Below are positions 8,951-16,140 of a stretch of 64,000 bases of DNA, one piece after another; within the stretch, counting starts at the first letter, position 1, and each line of letters opens with the position of its first letter. Below the pieces are notes generated by a model. The model was not told where the DNA came from. It made no database searches and worked only from the letters and a program-made list of their open reading frames with translations. The position numbers and the translations under genes are program-made. The stretch comes from an uncultured bacterium (GTDB lineage: Bacteria; Cyanobacteriota; Vampirovibrionia; Gastranaerophilales; Gastranaerophilaceae). Location of the stretch: assembly GCA_949290355.1 (NCBI GenBank), contig CASERN010000007.1:19677-83676 (forward strand). Reading direction: 5' to 3'.

Positions 8951-9118
8951 ATGGGTATCAAAGGAAAAAATGACAGAATGGTAGTTTTAGCATGTGAAGA
9001 TTGCAAAGAAAGAAACTACACAACAACTAAAAACAAAAAAAATATCAAAGAAAGATTAGAATTGAGCAAATATTGCCCAACTTGTAAAAAACATACTAAT
9101 CACAAAGAAACTAAGTAA
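8951..9118 (+). CDS. rpmG: 50S ribosomal protein L33
   Basis: A 55-residue bL33 protein beginning [18 protein letters not shown]. Zinc-type cysteine pairs C15-x2-C18 and C42-x2-C45 are present, with the family motif [11 protein letters not shown] between them. The order rpmG, tRNA-Trp, secE, nusG, rplK, rplA is the conserved bacterial arrangement, which supports the call. AAAAAAGG lies about 10 bases before the ATG. Confidence 0.96.
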   Translation: MGIKGKNDRMVVLACEDCKERNYTTTKNKKNIKERLELSKYCPTCKKHTNHKETK

Positions 9119-9133
9119 TTATGAACGGGATTT

Positions 9134-9189
9134 CGGAAGTCAAGAGGCAGGCTTTTTGAGATTTTGTCTTCTTGTCTTCTTGTCTTCCG
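9134..9189 (+). repeat. CTTGTCTT direct repeats within an imperfect hairpin
   Basis: Between rpmG and tRNA-Trp, the octamer-like unit TTGTCTTC occurs three times in a row (about 9164-9187). The last copies can pair with CGGAAGTCAAGA (9134-9145) through TCTTGTCTTCCG (9178-9189), 11 of 12 bases matching. Because the unit is repeated, the hairpin has alternative registers. It may be a tRNA processing or transcription pausing structure. Confidence 0.5.
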
Positions 9190-9209
9190 TAAGCTGTTCT
9201 TCTGATTGA

Positions 9210-9282
9210 GCGTCCTTAGTTCAGTTGGTAGAACGTCGGTCTCCAAAACCGGATGTCGAGGGTTCGAGTCCTTCAGGGCGCG
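9210..9282 (+). tRNA. trnW: tRNA-Trp (anticodon CCA)
   Basis: A 73-base cloverleaf: acceptor GCGTCCT (9210-9216) pairs with AGGGCGC (9275-9281) with one G-T pair, discriminator G73. The D-loop segment is AGTTCAGTTGGTAGAAC; the anticodon loop CTCCAAA has CCA at 9243-9245; the T arm is GAGGGTTCGAGTCCTTC. CCA is not encoded. Its position between rpmG and secE is the usual one for tRNA-Trp. Confidence 0.96.
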
Positions 9283-9311
9283 ATTTTAATTAAAACGTAA
9301 GGAAACAAAAT

Positions 9312-9536
9312 ATGATAGGTGCAGAAAATCAAACGCCGGCATGGTTAGAAAAATCAACTAATTCAATAAAAACATACTTCAGAGGTGTACGAACTGAATG
9401 GGGTAAAATAAGTTGGCCAGAAAAACGTCAGGTAGTTGCTGAGACGGTTTTTGTTGTTGCTATTGTTTTTGTTTTTACCGTTGCAGTTTATTTAATGGAT
9501 ATTATTTTTAAAGGTTTACTCGGACTAATAAAGTAG
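9312..9536 (+). CDS. secE: Preprotein translocase subunit SecE
   Basis: A 74-residue single-span membrane protein of the Sec translocon. It has the conserved amphipathic RGVRTEWGKISWPEKRQVVAET surface helix just before one transmembrane segment (about residues 45-70). AAGGAAAC precedes the ATG. The short single-helix form is normal outside the enterobacteria. nusG follows 30 bases downstream. Confidence 0.96.
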   Translation: MIGAENQTPAWLEKSTNSIKTYFRGVRTEWGKISWPEKRQVVAETVFVVAIVFVFTVAVYLMDIIFKGLLGLIK

Positions 9537-9566
9537 TTCCTGTATACAAGAATAAAAAGGTGGCTT

Positions 9567-10193
9567 ATGACTGAAAAAGAAAAATCTATGAAAGAGCAGT
9601 TAGATGAAGATAAAGCTCAAGAAGCTTTAGAATCAGAAGCTGAAAAAGAAAAAAAAGAAGCTAAGAAAAATCAAAAACGTTGGTATATTGTCCATACCTA
9701 TTCAGGATATGAAAATAAAGTAAAAGTTAACCTTGAAAAACGTATAGAATATATGAATATGGGAGATAAAATCTTTAGAATTGAAGTTCCTCAAAAAACT
9801 GTTACTCAGATGAAAGGTGGCAAAAAACAGGAACGTGAAGAAAAAATCTTCCCTGGATATGTTTTGGTTGAAATGATTATGGATGAAGACAGCTGGTATG
9901 TTGTAAGACACACTTCAGGTGTTACGAAATTTGTAGGATCTGCTAAAAAGCCTATTCCTGCAAGAGATAGTGAAATTAAAAAGATTATTAATCGTTCATC
10001 ATCATCTCAGCAAAAAATTGAGCTTGATGTCAAAGCAGGTGATAAAGTTAGAATTACGTCAGGTCCATTTGCAGACTTTATTGCTGATATTATTGAAGTT
10101 TACCCTGACAAATCAAAACTTCGCGCAAATGTTTCAATTTTTGGACGTGAAACTCCGGTTGAATTGGAATACAAGCAAATTAACAAGCTCTAA
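9567..10193 (+). CDS. nusG: Transcription termination/antitermination factor NusG
   Basis: A 208-residue protein. A highly charged N-terminal extension of about 34 residues precedes the NGN domain (KRWYIVHTYSGYENKVKVNLEKR to about residue 145) with FPGYVLVEM and HTSGVTKFVGS. A C-terminal KOW domain follows with KVRITSGPFADFIADIIEVY and FGRETPVELEY. NusG binds RNA polymerase and couples it to Rho or the ribosome. AAAAGGTGG lies before the start. Confidence 0.97.
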   Translation: MTEKEKSMKEQLDEDKAQEALESEAEKEKKEAKKNQKRWYIVHTYSGYENKVKVNLEKRIEYMNMGDKIFRIEVPQKTVTQMKGGKKQEREEKIFPGYVLVEMIMDEDSWYVVRHTSGVTKFVGSAKKPIPARDSEIKKIINRSSSSQQKIELDVKAGDKVRITSGPFADFIADIIEVYPDKSKLRANVSIFGRETPVELEYKQINKL

Positions 10194-10264
10194 TCAGCCC
10201 TTGTTAAATATGTCTACGTACATAGCAAAAATATAAACAAATAAATATTAATAATTAGTACAAA

Positions 10265-10334
10265 GAATGTGGAAGGACCCTCCCGTAGAAATAGTAAAAA
10301 CGTGAGACCGTTAGTACCACAAAAGGAGAAAAAA
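10265..10334 (+). promoter_or_regulatory. Putative L1-binding leader before rplK
   Basis: The nusG-rplK spacer can close GTGG (10269-10272) with CCAC (10317-10320) around an inner CGTGAGACC segment. TGGAAGGA near the 5' end and CCGTTAGTACCAC with AAAAGGAG at the 3' end recur in the rplK-rplA spacer. In many bacteria L1 represses rplK-rplA by binding a structured mRNA that mimics its 23S site, so this is a plausible operator, assigned by position and structure only. Confidence 0.45.
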
Positions 10335-10763
10335 ATGGCTAAAAAAGTAGTAGGAAAAATCAAGCTTCAAATCGAAGCAGGAAAAGCAAATCCATCACCA
10401 CCGGTTGGTCCAGCATTAGGTCAACATGGTGTTAATATCATGGATTTCTGTAAGCAATTCAATGCTAAAACAGAATCTCAAGCTGGATATATTATTCCGG
10501 TTGTAATTGATGTTTACGAAGACAGAAGTTTTTCTTTCATAGTAAAATCACCTCCGGCACCAGTTCTTATTAAGAAAGCATTAAACCTTTCAAAAGGTTC
10601 AGCAGTCCCTAATAAAGACAAAGTTGGTGAAATTACTCAAGCACAACTTGAAGAAATCGCTAAAATTAAAATGAATGACTTAAATGCAACAACTATGGAA
10701 GCTGCAGTAAATATGATTAAAGGTTCTTGCAGAGCTATGGGTGTTACAGTTAAAGAAGGTTAG
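10335..10763 (+). CDS. rplK: 50S ribosomal protein L11
   Basis: A 142-residue L11, component of the GTPase-associated centre. It starts [20 protein letters not shown], with the [22 protein letters not shown] signature and the C-terminal RNA-binding domain ([24 protein letters not shown]). AAAAGGAG sits 8 bases before the ATG; upstream in-frame starts have no ribosome site. rplA follows after 46 bases. Confidence 0.98.
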   Translation: MAKKVVGKIKLQIEAGKANPSPPVGPALGQHGVNIMDFCKQFNAKTESQAGYIIPVVIDVYEDRSFSFIVKSPPAPVLIKKALNLSKGSAVPNKDKVGEITQAQLEEIAKIKMNDLNATTMEAAVNMIKGSCRAMGVTVKEG

Positions 10764-10764
10764 A

Positions 10765-10809
10765 TGGAAGGATTAAAAGTCCGTTATTACCACGAAAGGA
10801 ATTTGAAAA
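10765..10809 (+). promoter_or_regulatory. Second copy of the L1-operator-like sequence between rplK and rplA
   Basis: TGGAAGGA (10765-10772) and CCGTTATTACCACGAAAGGA (10781-10800) closely match the segments before rplK (TGGAAGGA and CCGTTAGTACCACAAAAGGA). The 3' part also contains the rplA ribosome site, so a protein bound here would block translation of rplA. Confidence 0.45.
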
Positions 10810-11535
10810 ATGTCAAAATTAACTAAAAAACAAAAGAAAATGCAGGAAATGTTGGAAGGATTCGTTCAACCGGCTACTGCAGTAGATACAATTAAAAAAT
10901 TAAAAGAAATTTCTAAAGAAGTTTCAAAATTTAACGAGACAGTAGAATGCCATATGAGATTGGGTATTGATGTTCGTCAAGCAGACCAACAAATCAGATC
11001 TACAGTTGTATTACCTGCTGGATTAGGCAAAACTGTTAAAGTTTGTGTAATCGCAAAAGGACCTAAAGCTACAGAAGCTAAAGAAGCTGGAGCTGATTAC
11101 GCAGGAGCTGAAGAAATTATTGATAAAATTTCTGGCGGCTGGTTTGATTTCGATACATTAATTGCAACACCTGATTGTATGGGTATGTTAGGTAAATTAG
11201 GCCGAGTATTAGGACCTAAAGGTTTGATGCCAAACCCAAAAACAGGAACTGTTACAATGGATGTAGCTAAAGCTGTTAAAGATGCTAAAGCTGGTAAAGT
11301 TGAATACAGAGCTGACAAACAAGGTATGATTCACTGCCCTGTTGGTAAAATTGAATTCAGTGAAGAAGATTTGCTTAAAAACTATGCAACTCTTGCAGAT
11401 GCAGTATTGAGAGCAAAACCTGCTTCAGCAAAAGGAACATTTGTTAAGTCAGTTTACCTTTCAACAACAATGGGACCTGGTATTAAATTAGATCCTAAAA
11501 ACTTTGCAGCTGAAGTAAAAGAACTTATGGCATAA
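10810..11535 (+). CDS. rplA: 50S ribosomal protein L1
   Basis: A 241-residue L1 protein of the ribosomal L1 stalk, known in other bacteria as the repressor of its own operon. Recognisable segments are [41 protein letters not shown], the [20 protein letters not shown] signature and the C-terminal [25 protein letters not shown] precedes the start. A strong terminator closes the operon directly after the gene. Confidence 0.98.
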   Translation: MSKLTKKQKKMQEMLEGFVQPATAVDTIKKLKEISKEVSKFNETVECHMRLGIDVRQADQQIRSTVVLPAGLGKTVKVCVIAKGPKATEAKEAGADYAGAEEIIDKISGGWFDFDTLIATPDCMGMLGKLGRVLGPKGLMPNPKTGTVTMDVAKAVKDAKAGKVEYRADKQGMIHCPVGKIEFSEEDLLKNYATLADAVLRAKPASAKGTFVKSVYLSTTMGPGIKLDPKNFAAEVKELMA

Positions 11536-11552
11536 GTTTTGAAATATATAAC

Positions 11553-11587
11553 AAAAAAAGGCATTTCTTTATGGAATGCCTTTTTTT
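11553..11587 (+). terminator. Rho-independent terminator after rplA
   Basis: GGCATTTC (11560-11567) pairs with GGAATGCC (11573-11580), flanked by an A run and a T run. Confidence 0.88.
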
Positions 11588-11589
11588 AC

Positions 11590-11618
11590 TTGATATTTAA
11601 CAATATTTTAAATATAAT
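11590..11618 (+). promoter_or_regulatory. Promoter of kdsA, placed for a leaderless mRNA
   Basis: TTGATA (11590-11595), a 17-base spacer and a perfect TATAAT (11613-11618) lie exactly 6 bases before the kdsA ATG, so transcription should begin at the start codon itself. No ribosome-binding sequence is present. Confidence 0.75.
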
Positions 11619-11624
11619 TGAATT

Positions 11625-12446
11625 ATGGATATTAAAATTATTAAACTAAAAGACTTTGAAATCGGAGCTGATAAGCTTACGATACTTGCCGGACCTTGTG
11701 CAGCTGAAAGTCAAGAAATTCTTGATGAGACTGCTGATGGTTTGAAAAAAATAACTGAAAAGTTAGGAATTAATTTTGTATTTAAATCATCTTTTGATAA
11801 GGCAAACAGATCTTCTATTCATTCATATAGAGGCCCTGGACTTGATAAAGGTTTAGAAATGCTTCAAGCTGTTAAAGATAAATTTGATTTACCCATTGTA
11901 ACCGATATTCATACTCCTGATCAAGCTGAGCCTGTTAGCAAAGTTGCTGATATATTACAAATTCCTGCGTTTTTGTGCAGACAAACAGATTTGTTGGTCG
12001 CTGCTGCAAGGACTGGTAAAATTGTGAATATAAAAAAAGGGCAATTTTTAGCTCCAGAGCAAATGGGTACGTTAGTTAAAAAAGTTGAAGAAAGCGGTAA
12101 TGATAAGATATTATTGACAGATAGAGGTTGTTCTTTCGGATACAATAATTTAGTTGTAGATTTTAGAGCTGTACCGATTATGCAAACATTTGGTTATCCT
12201 GTTGTATTTGATGCTACACATAGTGTTCAGTTGCCAGGAGCTCAAGGGTCTTGTTCTGGTGGGGATAGACGTTTTGTTCCGACATTAGCAAAGGCTGCCG
12301 TAGCAGCAGGTGCAAATGCATTGTTTTTTGAAGTTCATCCTGATCCTGACAAAGCTAAATGTGATGGACCGAATATGTTATCATTAGACAGTGCTGAAAA
12401 TGTTTTCAAAATATGTAAGGAAATTTTTGAACTTGTAAGAAAATAA
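11625..12446 (+). CDS. kdsA: 3-deoxy-D-manno-octulosonate 8-phosphate synthase
   Basis: A 273-residue KDO-8-P synthase (arabinose 5-phosphate plus PEP), an early step of LPS inner-core synthesis. AGPCAAES near residue 22 contains the cysteine of the metal-dependent class (the E. coli type has Asn). [63 protein letters not shown] and [11 protein letters not shown] are family landmarks. It implies an LPS-bearing outer membrane. The gene has no ribosome site and its -10 box abuts the start. Confidence 0.95.
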   Translation: MDIKIIKLKDFEIGADKLTILAGPCAAESQEILDETADGLKKITEKLGINFVFKSSFDKANRSSIHSYRGPGLDKGLEMLQAVKDKFDLPIVTDIHTPDQAEPVSKVADILQIPAFLCRQTDLLVAAARTGKIVNIKKGQFLAPEQMGTLVKKVEESGNDKILLTDRGCSFGYNNLVVDFRAVPIMQTFGYPVVFDATHSVQLPGAQGSCSGGDRRFVPTLAKAAVAAGANALFFEVHPDPDKAKCDGPNMLSLDSAENVFKICKEIFELVRK

Positions 12447-12477
12447 AGTTCAATGAGTGATTATAAAACAAGGTATT

Positions 12478-13101
12478 ATGGGAATAAAAATAAAACAATT
12501 TATAGCAGGTCAATTAGAAAATAATATGTATTTGGTTATGGATGACATGACAAAAGATGCTGTTCTGATTGATGCTACGGCTTTAGTGCCTGAAATAGTT
12601 AATACTATAAAAGAGTTTGGAGCTAGTGTTAAATATATTTTATTAACCCATGGGCATTTTGACCATATTATGGGACTAAATACTTTGAAAAGTACATTAA
12701 AAGCTGAGGCTTTAATATGTAATGATGATCTTGTTATTTCAGATAATGTGAATGAATTTACTAATCTTTTGGGATTACCGCAAATTACCCCACCGACTTA
12801 TGAGAAATTCGTAAAAGATGGGGATGTTATTAATGCAGGTAATATGAAAATTAAAGTAATTCAAACTCCAGGTCATACTCAAGGTGGGGTTTGTTATTTA
12901 ATTGATGATAATTTATTTTCAGGTGATACATTGTTCCGAGGAAGTGTTGGAAGAACTGATTTATTCGGTGGTGATTTTTCAAAACTTTCTGATAGTATAA
13001 AAAATAAACTGTTTAAATTGCCTGATAATATAAAAGTTTTTCCAGGGCATGGACTAATGACTACAATAGGTTACGAAAAAAAATATAATGAAATATTATA
13101 A
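12478..13101 (+). CDS. Metallo-beta-lactamase-fold hydrolase (glyoxalase II-like)
   Basis: A 207-residue single-domain MBL-fold enzyme. LLTHGHFDH gives H58, H60, D62, H63 of the HxHxDH metal site; TPGHTQGG, the SGDTLF aspartate and the PGHG histidine complete it. The size and the SGDTLFRGSVGRTD segment fit the glyoxalase II-like subgroup that hydrolyses thioesters such as S-lactoylglutathione or related thiols; the substrate is not determined. I start at ATG 12478 because CAAGG lies 5 bases upstream; a GTG at 12457 has none. It lies 31 bases after kdsA. Confidence 0.85.
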   Translation: MGIKIKQFIAGQLENNMYLVMDDMTKDAVLIDATALVPEIVNTIKEFGASVKYILLTHGHFDHIMGLNTLKSTLKAEALICNDDLVISDNVNEFTNLLGLPQITPPTYEKFVKDGDVINAGNMKIKVIQTPGHTQGGVCYLIDDNLFSGDTLFRGSVGRTDLFGGDFSKLSDSIKNKLFKLPDNIKVFPGHGLMTTIGYEKKYNEIL

Positions 13102-13133
13102 ATGTCATAAATTGACAATATGAGGAAATAAAA

Positions 13134-14168
13134 ATGAAAGAACAATTAGAAAAAATATATGCTTGTGCAAAAGAAGATTTATTAAAAGCTTCTTCAATTG
13201 AAGACATAGAAGCAATTAGAGCAAAATATTTGAGTCGTAAAGGTGAATTTAATGAGATTAAAAAGAATCTTAAAAATCTATCAGATGAAGATAAAAGAGT
13301 TGTGGGTTCTTTAGCAAATGAAATTACTAAAAATTTAGAAGAAGCTTTAAAAGAAAGACATGAAGAGTTCTATAGAAAAGAATTGAACGAAAAGCTTAAA
13401 AAAGAAATGATTGATATTACATTGCCAGGACAATACATTCCTCGTGGCAAGGAGCATCTTTTGACATCTACTACGAATGAAATTGTTCAAATATTTCAAA
13501 GTTTGGGTTTTTCTGTTGTTCCTCAAGAAAAGTCCCCAGAGGTAGAAACTGAATATTATAATTTTGATGCATTAAACGTTCCAAAAGACCATCCTGCACG
13601 AGATGTTCAAGACACTTTTTATACTGAAATTGCAAAAAATGTTGTCTTAAGAAGTCAGACTTCAGGCGCTCAAATTCATGCTATGGAAGGTAAAAATCCT
13701 CCGATTAGAGTGATATCTCCAGGTAGAGTTTACAGAAATGAAAATATAAATGCTCGTAAAAATAATTTATTTCATCAAATTGAGGGATTATATGTTGACA
13801 AAGACATTACTTTTGGAGATTTAAAAGGAGTATTAAACGAGTTTATAAGAGTTTATTTCGGGACAAGTCGTCCAACTCGTTTTAGAAGCAGCTTTTTCCC
13901 GTTTACTGAACCTTCTGCAGAGGTAGATGTTCAATGTATAATGTGTGAAGGTAAAGGTTGCAGAACTTGTTCAGGTACCGGATGGCTTGAAGTTTTGGGA
14001 TGCGGTATGGTAGACCCTAATGTATTAAAAGGTGTGGGTATTGATCCTGATGTATATTCTGGTTTTGCTTTTGGTATGGGAATTGAAAGACTTGCAATGC
14101 TAAAATATGCAGTTGATGATATTAGACTTTTCTTTAACAATGATGAAAGATTCTTAAAACAGTTTTAA
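13134..14168 (+). CDS. pheS: Phenylalanyl-tRNA synthetase alpha subunit
   Basis: A 344-residue class II synthetase catalytic subunit. An N-terminal coiled coil (about 1-90) precedes the core with LRSQTSGAQIHAM, PGRVYRNENINARKNNLFHQ (motif 2 region), RSSFFPFTEPSAEVDV, and motif 3 GFAFGMGIERLAMLKY. A cysteine cluster C-x2-C-x4-C-x2-C (CIMCEGKGCRTC) occurs in many bacterial PheS proteins. pheT does not follow; the gene ends at a terminator, so the beta subunit must be encoded elsewhere. Confidence 0.97.
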   Translation: MKEQLEKIYACAKEDLLKASSIEDIEAIRAKYLSRKGEFNEIKKNLKNLSDEDKRVVGSLANEITKNLEEALKERHEEFYRKELNEKLKKEMIDITLPGQYIPRGKEHLLTSTTNEIVQIFQSLGFSVVPQEKSPEVETEYYNFDALNVPKDHPARDVQDTFYTEIAKNVVLRSQTSGAQIHAMEGKNPPIRVISPGRVYRNENINARKNNLFHQIEGLYVDKDITFGDLKGVLNEFIRVYFGTSRPTRFRSSFFPFTEPSAEVDVQCIMCEGKGCRTCSGTGWLEVLGCGMVDPNVLKGVGIDPDVYSGFAFGMGIERLAMLKYAVDDIRLFFNNDERFLKQF

Positions 14169-14193
14169 AAAAATTGTAATATGAACCTTAAAC

Positions 14194-14224
14194 AAAAAAG
14201 TTCAGGATTTCCTGAACTTTTTTA
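14194..14224 (+). terminator. Bidirectional terminator after pheS
   Basis: AAAAAAGTTCAGGA and its complement form a near-perfect 14-bp stem with a two-base spacer. It lies between pheS and the convergent prepilin pseudogene and can serve both strands. Confidence 0.9.
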
Positions 14225-14905
14225 TTTGTTTAATATATCTTTAATATAATATGATCCAAATAAAGGCTCTGAAATCGGGAGGCAATAACTAATATTTCCA
14301 TCTCTCCAAGCTCCAAGAGTCGGGATTCCTCCTTTATTGGCTATTCCTAGTGAAAATACATCTTGGCCTCCTTTATTAGGCCCTTTAAAACCATTTACGT
14401 CAAATCCTATTGTTGCGTAATAAGTATTTCCATTCCATGCATATGGGAATACTATAGTTCCATCATTTAGAACAGCAGCAGGATTCTTTTCTTTTATTTG
14501 ATTATATGCAAAACCGCCGCATCCTGCGGTAGAAGGAAAGTCTTCTGCTTTGTAGTCAGGTACGCATCCATTTTCGTATGCTTTATTTTCACAAAATTTT
14601 GATACCTGTAAGTTATCAAGAAAGTATGTGAGCCATAATGCTTTGCAATCAGCTATATGCGAACTTGTCCCTTCGTTATCAGCATTAGTGCATTCAATAT
14701 TACCCCCTCCCATGTCTTGGATGGATTTATTAAATGCATTAGAAATAGTTGAATAAGTCTTTTTGAATTGATTTCTTATTACCATTTTTTTATACTGAGT
14801 CATCAAAACAGGAATTGTTATTGCAGCAACAACGCCAATAATTCCTAAAGTAATTAAAACTTCCGCTAAAGTAAAAGCTCTTTTTCTTCAATAATAGTGA
14901 TTCAT
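14222..14905 (-). pseudogene. Prepilin-like protein gene inactivated by a nonsense codon (locus A)
   Basis: The frame encodes a type IV prepilin-like protein: MNHYY, stop, RKRAFTLAEVLITLGIIGVVAAITIP, followed by about 195 residues with five or more cysteines and the C-terminal motif FDVNGFKGPNKGGQDVF. In the sister gene at 33494-34216 the sixth codon is GGA (Gly); here it is TGA (14888-14890), a single G-to-T change. No plausible downstream start precedes the prepilin signal, so an exported product is unlikely. TGA is an ordinary stop elsewhere in this window. A sequencing error or very recent mutation is possible because the rest is intact. Confidence 0.75.
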
Positions 14906-14914
14906 AAAATCACT

Positions 14915-15074
14915 ATTATAACCTATATTTTTGTATTTATCAAGTTCTTCTCTTGAAATGCAGCCATAGCTTAACTTTTCGGGGGAGGGGTGAAAACTTC
15001 TTGTGTATTCATTTTCAAACTCCTCTTATTTTCTTAACCATTCGTATTATTTACTATTATAGGTTATTTGTCAA
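14915..15074 (-). promoter_or_regulatory. Leader module of prepilin locus A: two promoters around a leader ORF
   Basis: Outer promoter P1: TTGACA (15069-15074), 17 bases, AATAAT (15046-15051). GAGGAG then precedes a leader ORF ATG at 15012. Inner promoter P2: TTGATA (14938-14943), 17 bases, perfect TATAAT (14915-14920), 9 bases before the prepilin ATG. The interrupted homopolymer lies between P1 and P2, 37 bases upstream of the P2 -35 box. The same arrangement occurs at locus B. Confidence 0.65.
14971..15012 (-). other. Leader ORF of locus A with interrupted C run
   Basis: ATG at 15012 with GAGGAG seven bases upstream reads MNTQEVFTPPPKS and stops at TAA. The run at 14981-14990 is GGGGGAGGGG on the plus strand, so unlike the other loci it is interrupted and should no longer slip. 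With one extra base the frame would stay open as EKLSYGCISREELDKYKNI to the prepilin start, matching locus B. Confidence 0.65.
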
Positions 15075-15076
15075 TA

Positions 15077-16135
15077 TTATTTAACAACTTTATTTAATCC
15101 ATGAGGTTTGTCAACGTTTCTGCCTAAATTTTGAGCGATTTCAAGTGCAAGTATTTGAGATATAATCACAAGACAGAATGATTTTATAATTTCATTTTCG
15201 CATTTTATATCTATATTAAATTTAGGTTTAATTTTTTCGTTTGTACAGCCAATAATACAAAGAGGAGGATTATAATCTTCTTCTATTTTGTGGAGATTTT
15301 TTATTGCAGTGTAATTTAATTCATTAACTGAAATATGAATCATTGCAGGTTTGTTGTTTAAAATAGCAACATGCCCGTGCATAAATTCTCCAAGAATGTT
15401 TGAATATACATTAATATATGACGTTTCTTTAATTTTTAGAGAAGCTTCTTTAGCTATTGCATAAGAAATACCATCAGCAGTGATAACTATATTTTTGTAT
15501 TTTGAAAGGAATTTTGCAATTTCTTTAATTTTATCATGTAGAGTATATGTCTTTTCTATAAATGCAGGTAAAGCCTGAAGCTCATTTAATTGCTGCGTGA
15601 TATCAATTCCCTGATTTACTGCATATTTTAAAACGAGAAGAGTGCAGCAAAGCATTTGTGCAGTTAAAGATTTTGTTGCAGCAATACTTTTTTCTTCTCC
15701 GGCGCAGCAATCAATTTTAAAATCTGATGCTTCCCAAATAGTGGACCCTTTTTTATTAGTTATGCACAGAGTTCTCATCCCCAGTTCTTTAGCTTTTTTA
15801 AGAGCTGAATTGGTATCAGATGTTTCACCTGACTGCGTGATGAATACATATAATATGTCATTATCATGAGGAACAGCTGATTTTAAAAGAAATTCACTTG
15901 AATAAATAGCTCTTGCTTCCATTTTTGCAATGTTGCCAAATAAATCTGCAGCATACCTTGAGCAATGATAAGAAGAACCACTGGCAACAAAGATAACTTT
16001 TTTTATATCTGTTGGAATGTCAAAAAGTATGTAATTGTTGTCATTGATATGTGTATGCAAAAGATTTTCAAGAACATTTGATTGTTCTAAAATTTCTTGT
16101 TCCATACTGGATTTTTTATGTTCTGTAAAAAACAT
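15077..16135 (-). CDS. SIS-domain sugar isomerase, like the isomerase half of GlmS
   Basis: A 352-residue protein with two SIS domains. VASGSSYHCSRYAADL, FITQSGETSDTNSALKKAKE, and EKSIAATKSLTAQML match the phosphosugar-binding loops of glucosamine-6-phosphate synthase, and the end GRNVDKPHGLNKVVK matches its C-terminal loop. The N-terminal glutaminase domain with its Cys1 is absent. It could be an ammonia-dependent or deaminating aminosugar isomerase, or an AgaS/FrlB-type relative. The start overlaps the region just after gatB: the ribosome-site-like AGGA is in the last gatB codons, giving an 5-base gap and probable coupling. Confidence 0.75.
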   Translation of the reverse strand: MFFTEHKKSSMEQEILEQSNVLENLLHTHINDNNYILFDIPTDIKKVIFVASGSSYHCSRYAADLFGNIAKMEARAIYSSEFLLKSAVPHDNDILYVFITQSGETSDTNSALKKAKELGMRTLCITNKKGSTIWEASDFKIDCCAGEEKSIAATKSLTAQMLCCTLLVLKYAVNQGIDITQQLNELQALPAFIEKTYTLHDKIKEIAKFLSKYKNIVITADGISYAIAKEASLKIKETSYINVYSNILGEFMHGHVAILNNKPAMIHISVNELNYTAIKNLHKIEEDYNPPLCIIGCTNEKIKPKFNIDIKCENEIIKSFCLVIISQILALEIAQNLGRNVDKPHGLNKVVK

Positions 16136-16140
16136 TTTTT

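Noticed and set aside
14888..14890. TGA read as glycine (recoded stop), because the sister gene has GGA at the same place
   Set aside because: TGA ends adk, map, uvrA and the OmpA-like gene at conserved C termini, so the standard code applies; a point mutation is simpler.
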